Source: Halichondria panicea (Eukaryota; Porifera; Demospongiae; Suberitida; Halichondriidae). From it: a stretch of DNA of 64,000 nucleotides. Below the pieces are notes generated by a model that saw nothing but the letters and a program-made list of their open reading frames with translations, was not told where the DNA came from and did not search any database. Below, piece after piece: positions 1-10,700 of this stretch. Within the stretch, counting starts at the first letter, position 1; the number at the start of each line of letters is the position of its first letter. The stretch lies in assembly GCF_963675165.1 (NCBI RefSeq), contig NC_087382.1:3076963-3140962 (forward strand), in the 5' to 3' direction. The position numbers were made by a program, and so were the translations under genes.

Positions 1-17
1 CACACACACGCACACAG

Positions 18-380
18 GGGTATGGAGTTCATCTACTTGTTCCTAGCAGAGTTGGCTAGAGGAGAGACAGCGCTGGATGTAGCAGCATGGAAGGCTTACT
101 CTAACTCGTTAAGCAGACATCACTACTGGTTTGTCAGGAGAATATTTGGTGTGAGTATACATTGTGTCTAATGAGTGGGCAGGGTGAGGAATGAGTGGGC
201 GGGGTGGAGAATGAGTGGGCAGATGAAAGGCATATAATACACAACAATACCGTAATTGATGTAATACAGCCCCAGAAATGTCTTTTAATTTTTGCGAGAC
301 TATGTACATAAAACAAAAGAATTTAGCAGAAAATTTCGAATTTCAGTGGCAGTGTAATTACATCAATTACTGTCTGTTAC

Positions 381-411
<31 letters not shown>

Positions 412-621
412 GCCCACACACACACACGCACACACACACAGTTGGCTACCATGGCGATACCCTACCACCTAGACTTCATGGTTCTCCTCGGCTCTGACAG
501 AAGTGACGAATCGGTGCAGCAAGTCATCCAGGACATGGGAATATTTGCTCAAAACTTGAGGGAAATTTGTGTTATATTGGACCAGTTCTTAGTGCGTAAA
601 AACATTGAAACTAAAAGTTAA
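18..621 (+). CDS. Glycolipid/ceramide-1-phosphate transfer protein family, 3' end (partial)
   Basis: The last two exons of a GLTP-fold protein are visible at 18-150 and 442-621. They join in phase 0 across an intron with a GTGAGT donor and a (CA)n-AG acceptor. The first base of the left exon completes a codon from an exon outside the window. The fragment encodes about 103 residues. It contains the GMEFIYLFL helix, the basic HHYWFVRRIFG segment and the LATMAIP helix, which match the C-terminal half of CPTP/GLTPD-type proteins (RRAVTVAF-like region). Family members are cytosolic proteins that carry sphingolipids between membranes, with the lipid head group bound by Asp, Asn, Trp and His/Arg residues. 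The head-group Asp side is outside the window, so GLTP versus CPTP cannot be settled. The stop codon is TAA at 619-621. The gene converges with EXD2, whose stop lies 422 bp away. Confidence 0.8.
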
Positions 622-1043
622 TAATTATTATATATCATTTTTTTAATACACAAAATTTTATTGTTGGGTTCATATCATGTTATTAATTATTACCGTAGAG
701 CGGGTGATTTTCGTGGGGTAAAATATTCGTTATTTTCGTGGGCAAGCTGACCTCCACACATAGGCGTGGCTTACCGGAACGTAGGAATGCAGTGTAGGCA
801 ACGAGACTAAATGAAATTTTAGTCACGAAAACCACCGTTTCTCAAGTTGAACAAAATTTTTACCCCACGAAAATTACCCGCTATACGGTATACATATCCG
901 GGTAATTATCAATTCTAATAATTCACTTAAAAAAAAAAAGAAGTTGTTTTTAAATAACACAGTATAATTATGTACAGTACAAAAATCAAAGGCAGTATGT
1001 GAAAGAATACATGTACAGGTAATAAATAAATAAAGACAACAGT
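622..1043. other. Convergent intergenic region between GLTP-type gene and EXD2
   Basis: This stretch carries no coding exon. It holds a 200-bp inverted-repeat element (691-890) and A/T-rich sequence with an A-run at 929-939 and AATAAATAAATAAA near 1020-1034. It contains the 3' ends of two converging transcripts. Confidence 0.6.
691..890. mobile_element. MITE, family 1 (TACCGTATAGCGGGTAATTTTCGTGG ends)
   Basis: The element starts with TACCGTAGAGCGGGTGATTT and ends with the reverse complement, AAATTACCCGCTATACGGTA. The inner parts of the arms match too (CGTGGGGTAAAA against TTTTACCCCACG). There is no coding capacity. Other members of the same family sit in RAB3GAP1 introns at 10657-10822 and, degenerate, at 11599-11780, with a lone end near 7444-7466. 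Confidence 0.75.
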
Positions 1044-4000
1044 TCACACTGATCTAGCTGGGTTATGATCCACACTCCAACACTCTGGGAGGTGCTTGGG
1101 GTCCATTGTATCCAGGAAATATTGCCACCATCGTCGCTGGAACTCAACCAATCGCTTCTCGCCCCCCTCCGCTAACAGGGTTGCTACGACAACCTCTGAG
1201 TGGGACACGTAACCACGGTTAGGGGATCTGGGTACGGATGTAATTTAATCGGTATGTTGAGATATAATTTTCAATTTTTAAACCTTGGGTCAATGTTAGC
1301 AGCTGCTTGTATGGTCTCCATGGTGAGCTGGTCTCCCTCCACTTGGTAGTGACCAGCTACTGAGTCTCGTAGCATTCGCAGCCTCTCTTCAGGTATGCCA
1401 GCCGTGTCCTTGAGCAACACTCTGTAATAAGAGTTTTTATGGAAACACGTTATTGGTACAATATACAGCCAAAATACAATACCCAATGCATGCAACCATA
1501 AGCGTAATGATTATTTGGACGGGCAAACTTAAGTTCCGTTGGTTTAATTTTTTGATTTTGAAGCATTAGTACGGTTATTATGGAAACACGTACATTACCA
1601 ATACGTGTAGTCTTTTAAACAAGTATATTTCAACAGCCATAACTTGAATTCCGTGGATCCAATGTCAAAAATTTTATGATTTTCTGAAAGCTTAGAAACG
1701 GACCTTTCAAATGATGTGTTTCAATCCCAAATTTTGTTGGAGCCCTAATTTGTCATTTTTCGGCCTTGGACCATGGGCTATAATCCATGGTACGGCCAAA
1801 TTGACAAATACTTTTATCTCTCAAATCTGATTTTTGATGACATCATTTGAAAGGCCTCTCTCTAAGCTTTCAGAAAATCATAAAATTAGTGTGATTGGAC
1901 CATCGGAAAGTTGGAATTGCACAAATCCAAATGCACCAAAACATTATTAATTGCTATTGACAGGCATTATTCAATCACCCACCCACCTTGCATGGCTTTT
2001 GATTTGTTTCAAGTGTGAGTCTTCCTTGAATTTATGTGAGCTCGTGTCGTCATAGAGATCATGTTCGGCCGCCACCAGTTGCTTGAGTAGTGCACTGTGA
2101 TGACTAGCTAGCTGATGACAGGTCACACAGAGCAACAACACATCATGTGACAGGTGTTCCTTCATCAGCGGAGGAAAGTGCCTACAGATAGAGAGTGTAG
2201 AGAGTAGCTAACAGAAACCAGGATTAAGCTACTGTACATGTGTAAAATTAATGTGATGTGATATAGAGCTTTCGCTTCTGAAACAGCTCAATATCGGGGG
2301 AAAAATGTAAGACTATAGCCTTGCTTTTTTGCCAAGCAAATCAAGGTCTAAACACACCATAATTATTATAGAGCTAGGACAGAGCTACAGAATGCATATT
2401 TTAGTTTGGATTATTATTGGTCATTCTACACTCAAGTTATGGGCCATCAAAGATAGCTGTACCTTCTATACTCGTGTGGGATGATGTTCTTCCTGACACA
2501 GTTCTGATTGGTCCCGCACACTGCACAGATGTTCTCCTTCTCCCTGAGGTAGTACTCCCTGTCTGCACCCGGCCGCCCGGCAGGTTCAAAGTGCAACTGC
2601 ACTGTCATTGGAGACTCACACACGAGAGCTGTAAGAGAGAGTCATGATTATTACTATACTTTAAGGCTGTATGAAATTACATGTAGTTACGTACATGGCA
2701 ATATTGAGAAACGTTTCAAATTCTAAACCACACCTCACACCCACACACCACACACACTCACACTACTCACACTATACACCCACTCACTCCCCAATCCTCT
2801 CTCAAGATACCACTCTAGCTTCCTCCGATGCATGGTGGACAACAGCTGACCATCTGGTGCTAGGAGACGACAGTTGTGGTACAAACTACTCTGCCGTACA
2901 CTGTAAGCACTAGTTCTCTTTACAACTGGAGCAGCTCCATTATCCAAATTTTTCGTAGTTTTTGATAGTTTTTGCTTAAATTTTACGTCAATAACTCCTT
3001 GACATAGCGATAGTAGACATGCGTGATGGCTTTCGTTGTTGAGCCAAGTCTCTAAGGATTGGCCAATCAGAATGGCTGCTGTAGGCTGGTCATGTGATGT
3101 GTGATTGTTTCGGCTTGATTCGCGACGATCGTGTTTTGATATTTTGAGTTCAACAAATGCTTGAAGAATGTGCAGTGCAATGATTGCATCCAGTGCACCG
3201 TAGTCAACCTGGAGCATTATAATGGTGGTGATGAATGTGCTAAGTGGTGGTTGTTTTCAATGTTAAAGACAAAAAAATTGCCTAGTAAACTTGGTTGTTT
3301 TCGTCTAGAAGTGGTTTCAGTGAAGCATTTTAAAGGACATACAAACTGCTAGAAAAACTTAAGGCCTCAAATATATGTATCAAGCAGGTACCCACCCCCC
3401 CCCCACACACACACCGCCCACACCACCCACCTGATCCTGGGACAGTTGCTTAGCCTCCCAGTCTCCACAACGAAGGTGAAAGGTCTTGTCCATTGCTAGT
3501 CCGAGCATCTGGTGACACAGTCCCTGTAAACTAGTACCACTTCTGCAGAGGGGGGGGGGGGTGGGGGGGGGGGGGGTACCGTATTATATTTTTGTGTGTG
3601 AAATATTTGCAAATGGGTCAAATCAGTGGACTATGCGATCTAACCTTTCTTGCGTTTTGGCAAGGATTGCGATTATATTTTTGCGAAAAGACCAAAAATC
3701 GCAAATGCATTTCTGCTTTTTAAAACAAGTGAGGTAGATATGGGTGATATGATAGATGTATAGTGACTGACCTTATCCCACACCTCACAGCGATGTGTTG
3801 CAGGTCTACACAGCCAGCAGTGATCACTCCAATGGCGGCTGCTAGTCTACTCACATCGTTGCTAATACCGACCCCAAACTTCAGCACACTATATAAAATA
3901 ATTATATACACGATGTTACAAATGGAAGTATATGAAATATGATCTAGCTGTGAAATCTGCTATTAATTATAATTGGGGAAGAAAGGGCGATCGAGAAAGT

Positions 4001-4538
4001 GGGGAATTACATTGACAAATATCACCTTCTGTTAGTGAGTAAGTCTCTCAAAGTTTGTCCAATCCCTTTCATTTGACAGAGCCGGACCAGAACCACCTCT
4101 CCATTGGGGAATGCCAGCTGCAACAGTGCCACAGGACAATCCTTTGATTCACTCTCTTCAGACTCGTAGTCATCATTAGAATGCTGTTTTCGGCTGAGGT
4201 AGCCGGGCCCACGCCACTCACAGTCCAAACCGACCACTCTCACTGGGCCTGGAACGCTATTTTGGAGGAATCGCTCACACTCTTCTATTGTCCTCACAAC
4301 TGTCACCTTGTAAGCGTTTAGTAGAGAACGGCTGTTGACGTGGCCACGAGGGCAGTCTTCGGAAGGGGGAGAGTTTTGTGTGGAGTGTGTGTGGGCGTAA
4401 CGTCTTCTCCTATACAACAGCACACCGATTGTTGCTAGGACGATTGCTGGAGGGGGGCATTGAATTGATTATATAGAATATTAATATACAATATATTATC
4501 TTACCTGTGAAAGCAGTCACATACCTGAACAAACCCAT
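1044..4538 (-). CDS. EXD2: Exonuclease 3'-5' domain-containing protein 2 (EXD2), 9 exons
   Basis: Exons, in transcript order: 4538-4505, 4446-4026, 3888-3772, 3542-3431, 3208-2788, 2628-2463, 2181-1987, 1421-1284, 1227-1044; 595 aa. The start ATG (4538) is immediately followed by a hydrophobic segment (residues about 2-23) and RRRR, like the membrane anchor of human EXD2, which places EXD2 on the mitochondrial outer membrane. The DEDDy nuclease signature is complete: D86/E88 in GLDCEW, D180 in GCVDLQHIA, and Y231/D235 in VDYGALD. The C-terminal half has paired CxxC motifs (CAVCG, CVTCH), the HDVLLLC block and a final WSVDHN, all EXD2-specific. Family members degrade single-stranded nucleic acid 3'-5' and have been linked to DNA end resection and mitochondrial RNA. 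Introns are as short as 56 nt. The gene lies 187 bp downstream of the RAB3GAP1 stop on the same strand. An alternative upstream in-frame ATG exists near 4643. Confidence 0.93.
1630..1920. mobile_element. MITE, family 3 (AACAGCCATAACTTGAATT ends), in EXD2 intron 7
   Basis: The left half contains GATTTTCTGAAAGCTTAGAAA followed by a block reading CCTTTCAAATGATG. The right half contains the same words reversed (CATCATTTGAAAGG, then CTAAGCTTTCAGAAAATC). The two halves form an imperfect palindrome of about 290 bp, centred on a palindromic CCATGGGC/CCATGG core. The nearest relative is at 8156-8455. Half-copies are visible near 5010-5090, 11110-11210 and 14858-14910. Confidence 0.7.
3548..3577. repeat. 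Poly-G tract in EXD2 intron 3
   Basis: A run of about 27 G with a single T lies next to the acceptor of EXD2 exon 4. On the coding (minus) strand it is a poly-C polypyrimidine tract ending CTCTGCAG. It could also form a G-quadruplex on the plus strand. Confidence 0.7.
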
Positions 4539-4725
4539 ACTGTAGTGTACTGAAACTATTATAATGGGTAATGATCGTCCAACAAAGATATGCTTATCCA
4601 ACCCACACATACACAAACCACCAGTACACTGACTGGCACTCATACCAATAAAATATACAATTTCACATTCTCCACAATAAGCAAACAAATAAAAACAAAA
4701 ACCGAACAAACAGAGATAAGGAGAG

Positions 4726-7700
4726 TTAAGTTAGTTTAGTGTCTTTGGAGAACGCTCCAGCTAATCTGAACTCTCCTCTTGTGAGCACACAGAACAGTCT
4801 CTGCGGGGAGGGGGTGGAGTAGGGGGCATGGCTTGGTATAGTAGACCTCAGTATGTACTCCTTGCCGCTCGGTTGTGGGTAGGTTTCCGTGGTTACAGAG
4901 GGAACGCTTTCGTCAAGAGTCAGCGATATATTCTCCAGCTCCTGTAATAAATTAATTATAGTAATTGCACGAGACTGTGTCTATAATTATTATTATAGCA
5001 TCTTTGAACGACCATAACTTGTGTTGCAATCATCCAATTTCAATAATTTTGGAATTTTCTGAAAGCTTAAAAGCAGCTCTTTAAAATGGTATGCTCAACT
5101 CATCAAATTTGCAAGTAGTGTTACCAGTATACAATTTACATAGCAATGAATAACCCCCCCCCCACTCACCCCCGCTGCACTTTGAACTGTGAGGAGACCC
5201 ATGAGAGCCCTCCCTGTTACACTAGACGTGGGGTTAGTCAGTACAAGCTCTGAACCCGTCAGGATAACCTCTGCACTGACCTCTAGTTCACCACGCCCAC
5301 CACCCTCACTACTCACACTATCTCCACTCAGCTCTAGACCCTGTGTGCATGTGTGAGGGAGTGGAGTGGGCGTATACGAAAATATGATGTACATTGAAAA
5401 GAAAAGGGCTGACAACACAATTGAGCTAACAACGATAAATTATACATGTAACTAAAGAACCCTACTCGAGCATCACATGACCCTACTCGAGCATCTCATG
5501 ATGTAAGACTGCAAAAAGGTTCTAGGTTTACAGAGATTAAAATTACATTACTGTAAACATTTGCATTTCACTATAGTTATCATTGCATGTACTACTGATG
5601 AAACAGCTACTGCACAAAACATTCTAGTGATAGCATACACTGTTGCAGTACCTGGTAGAGCTTTGCCCTGAGGGATTGAGCAGCTGCCAGCAAATGCTCG
5701 GCTTGAGAGAGCAGATTAATACACTCCTATAAAGAGAAGGGGGTTGAAACAACAGCAACCTTGACTGTACGTACATTTCAAAAGTTGCAGTGGAATTTTT
5801 TACAGTGATACATTACGCATTTATTTTGAACTTTATGAGCAGTCAAATGAAAATATTAAAAAACCAAATAATTATGGCGCCGTTGTCTAGTACCTGATAT
5901 CTTGGTAGTGAGTCAAGCGATGGCTGCTGCTCTGTGGCTAGTAGGGATATGACATCTTGTAGTAGACTGTCTACAGCAGCGAGGGGTTGCTTCTCTGTAT
6001 GTGTGTGTGTGGTGTGTGTGGTGTGTGGGTAGTGTGTGTGGTGTGGGAGTGTGTGAGCAATAAGCGATTTGAAAAAAAATTGTGTGTAAGAGTGTCACAG
6101 TGCTATAGCTTTAAAACATCGAATAAATTTGCTAGACACTATAGACAATGGTCGCCATTCATTGTATATAGTATTATACTGTACTGTACCTTGTCTGCTC
6201 ATGATAGTTGCTATGGCCGAGTGTAGGAGGGAGGGCATTAGCAACAGTGCCAGTTGGCATGGTGATAGTCCGGCCAGAAAGTGAAGCAGTTTTTCGGCTT
6301 CTCTTGTATCATCAAACAGCCTCTTTTGTTTATATGCAGGAAGGGGTGTGGTCGATAGCCACGCCTCCACCCAGAGGTTGTCAGGTTGGAGCATACGAGT
6401 AGAGAGGTGACCTTTCACACACTGCAGTGTGTGTGTGTGTGTGTGGGGAGGGGGTGGGAGTGAATGTGTGTGTGTGTGTGTGTGTGTGGGGGGGGAGGGG
6501 GTGGGAGTGAATGTGTGTGTGTGTGTGTGTGTGTGTGGGGGGGGAGGGGGTGGGAGTGAATGTGCAAACTACTTTATTTAGTTAACAACCAAACATGGGC
6601 ACCAAATTAGTTAATTAAAATTATCTTGTCTAGGAGCTTCTCACCCGTGTTGGTTCAGCCTCTGTTTCTTTATTTGTAACCTCCTCCTCGTTGTCTGACT
6701 CAATAACGGCCCAGTCCTCCCCCTCCCATCCGTCTGCTGGGTCAGCACTCACACTCACTTCCAGTTTGGATATCGGAGAGTCGGAACTGCTCTCTGTTTG
6801 GTTATGTGATGCATCAGGTGACTGGATCGTGGGCGTGTCAAGTGGAGGAGGTGTGACAGGTAGAGGGGGTGTGACAAGTGGAGAGGGTGTGCCAGATGGA
6901 GGAGGTGTGGCAGGTGGAGGGGGCGTGCCAGGTGGAGTGGGCGTGTCCTCGTCCTCGATCCAGTCTCGTGGAGAATACCATCGCACAAAATCCTCCAATA
7001 AACAGCCGGGATTGGCCGCCTACACAGAGAGCAAAAAATATATATTTTAGAAAACACATAAAAATTTGACATTGGTTCAACGATACTAAAGTTATGGCTG
7101 TTGAAAGATGTTCACGATAAATGTACGTATTATTATATAAACTCACCTTGAAGGCTTGCATGTCGGAGAGGAGGGACGAGCTCTGCATCTTTGCCCGAAC
7201 CTTTGCTGCCTCCTCTGAGGTACCCAGACGTGAGAGTACATTAGCCTGCTCTGTGAACATGTCCTCCGTCATCGGAGTGTGATCCTAAAAGGGGCGTGGC
7301 AGTACAAGGTCATGTGACATTATCGTTCAACCAAACTACAAAAATGCATGTTCAATAAGTCCGCTAAAAAACTGATATCCTTAAAAATAATAATTATATA
7401 CATATGAAATTCACAAAAAATAATAGCAATTCATAGACCCTCGGAAATTACCCGCTATATGGTATTACCTGGGTGATGGGTACAAACAGTCGGTTGCCAG
7501 TAGCAACCAGTACCAGGTCCCCACACGGCTTCAACGCCCCCACACTATCCACACCGCCCACACCACTCCCCTCACAGGCATCACGAGGTTCCTTAATCTC
7601 GACCGGTACACCGTCAGATTGTTCCGATGTATCCATGGCAACGTCATCGCCATGGGACTCCATAGCTTCAAAAAACTCGTCACTATCGCTGTCAGTACTA

Positions 7701-10700
7701 TCATGTGACTTTTCTTTAAAGTCATGTGATGCCGAGTGAATACTTGTGTTGGGTGTTTGAAATTCCATGGATGATAAATTTGTTGTATCGAGAATGGAAG
7801 TTTGAGAATTGGAATGAATATTTGGAGTATTGAGTTTCTGTTCGTGAGATATTTTGTGTCGAATACAACAGTTGAGCATTTGCAGTTTCTGATGTAGGAG
7901 ACAGCAACCCATGTCAGGTGACCCCTCAGGCAAACTAGTGTGTGTGTGTGTGTGGGGGTGTGTGGGTGTGGGGGGTGTGTGTGTGGGTGTGTGGGTGTGT
8001 GTATGTGTGTGTGTGTGTGGGGGGGGGGGGGAGGGGAGTATTAGTATACAAGCCTACTGTATACAGTGCGGAGTCAGGTTGTGTACTGGCAGACTGTAAC
8101 TGTTTAGTTTCCACATGTTTGGTGCTTCCCTGGCCATTAACATGGTTTGGGAATTCCAACAGCCATAACTTAAATTTCGTGTATACAATTTCAACGATTT
8201 TATGATTTTCTGAAAGCTTAGAAAGAGACCTTTCAAATGGTATCATCAAAGTTCATATTTGAGAGATAAAAGTGTTCGTCATTTTGGCCGTACCATGGAT
8301 AATAAATAGCCCATGGTCCAAGGCCGAAAAATGACAAATTATGGCCCCAAGGAAATTTTGATTTTAACACATCATTTGAAAGGTCTCTTTCTAAGCTTTC
8401 AGAAAATCATAAAAATTTTGATTTTGGATCAACGGAATTCAAGTTATGGCTGTTAGAGGTGGTTAGTACCAACCACCGACCAGTGTGGGCATCTCTGTAT
8501 GCACAACAGGGATGCATCCAGGATTTTGGATCAGAACAAGGGGGTGAATTGGGCAATTTAAAAATGTAGGAGAGGCGAAGTCATCAGAATTATAGCAGTA
8601 CAAATGAATCTGCCAGATCCTAGGGGAGGGGCGAAACTGTGCCCAGGGGGGGGAGAATTACCCCCCTCGCCCCCCCCCCCCCCTCAATGCAGCCCTGCAC
8701 AATATACACAACGACCAGCTGTACCTCCCCCCCCAGTAGTTGACTTACTCTCTCAACTGTACGCCATTCTCCCAGCGATATCTCAACTCCTGCACCAGTT
8801 CATACCACACCAGAGCAAGGCCCCTCACTCCTACACAAGAGAGAAGGAGGGATCGAGGCAAGGTACTAGAGCAGCTACAGATATTCCAGTAACCATGCAT
8901 CGTATACATAATTATATATAGCGCTTGCGGGTATATTTCGAAAGTACGATCTTTCCGGGAAAGATTGTTAGAAAAAAGCTATAACATTTTGGGTGGATGA
9001 AAAACCATTTTTTGCAAATGAACCAAATTAGCAGACTTTGCGTTCTAGCAAGGATCATGATGTCATACTGCGCTTGGGCTTGAATTGCGCTTGAACTGGT
9101 TATAAGTATTTTTGCGTCTTGTAAATAGCTCAAAAATCACAAAATAGCATATGTTTGATACTCTAAGACTTCCTCACCGTGTTCCTTGTTGACTAAGCAC
9201 ATAGTGTTGGCTAGACGTGAGCTGAGGCTGTGGAGGGGGGCGCTCTTTAACTTGCTCACCAGGGGGTCAGTGTGTGAGGGTGTGGGTGTGTGTGGAGTGG
9301 GCGGGTTGTCCTGATACGCCTCCGGGAACAAGCACTAGAAAAAAGCAATTGAATATAATTTTATTTTTGCACAGTTTTAACTAACTTTAAGCACTGCCTC
9401 TAGTTCTTCGTTGCTCAAAGCCTCCTGTAAAGTGGGTGTGGTCTGAGACTCGGCCCCGCCCACCATCCTTGCGGGTAGATAGGGAGAGGCCATGTTAGCA
9501 GCCGGTGGTGCCGTGAGTCTATTCAGAGCCGTGGAATAACCAGGAGTGCCTGTAGAGTAGGTAGAGCCTGGGCTAAGTACAGTTACAAGACACATACAGA
9601 GTACTGGTCAAACCAAACCCAAAGCTATCTACCGTAAAACCTCTATTTAAAGCGACCCTCTAAATAAGCGACACTTGGACATTTCGCCCATATAAATTCC
9701 TTTTTTTGTGGACATTAAAACTCTACTTTTGCAAAACGTGTCGCCTTAAATCGAGGTTTTACGGTAGTCATCACGTGCACTACACCAATTGACTTGCAGT
9801 GCAGAACAGAAAATTGCCAATTACCAATTAACCTACATTTCTTGCGTACACGCTAAGCCACACCCACTTACGTACCTGCTGGAGAGCCCTCCTGCGTTGC
9901 TCTACCTCCGAGCAGTTCATTGATAGCTTCGTTATGGTAACAGAGCTTGAGGAATGCTGTTAGCTGCTCGGAGAGGAAGCACTGACAGCCCTCACTTAAT
10001 CCACACACTACACTCCACACTGGTGCGTGGGTGGGCTTTAGGACACTGTGTGTGTGTGGGGGGGTGTGTGTGTGGGTGTGTGTGTATGTGTATGTGTGTG
10101 TGTGTATGTGTGTGTGTGTGTGGGTGTGTGTGTGGGTGTGTGTGTGTGTGTGGGGGGTGTGTGTGTGTGTGTGTGTGTGTGAGGGGGAGTACTACATGAA
10201 CATGTATGTTATAATGTGTGGGCTTCAGGGCACTACAAGAAAGGGGGGAGATAACTTATTAGGTTGTAATGGCTGACAACTTTTTCACCTATACTTAAAA
10301 TGCATACCATTAGCTACAGTGCACACAGTGGGACCACACTATAGGCTCTGTACACTAGCTACAGTGCACACAGTGGGACCACACTATAGGCTCTGTACAC
10401 TAGCTACAGTGTACACAGTGGGACCACACTATAAGCTGTGTACACTAGTCTGACGTCAAGTAGAGTAGCATCTCTGTCTTTTACAGTTTATTTCAAGTGA
10501 AGTGAACATACAGGGTTGTATGGAGACTGTACCTATGTTCCTGTGTGTCCGCCACAGTCTCCTCACTAAGGTTTGGCCACACGGCTGATAAGTGGAGCTC
10601 CCTATATAGAGAGCAGCCATTGAATGATGAACTACCTACACAGCGTATAACTATTATACCGTATAGCAGGTAATTTTCGTGGGGTAAAATATTCGCTATT

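Noticed and set aside
3161-3352. Plus-strand open frame antisense to EXD2 exon 5
   Set aside because: It overlaps a conserved EXD2 exon on the other strand and has no recognisable domain.
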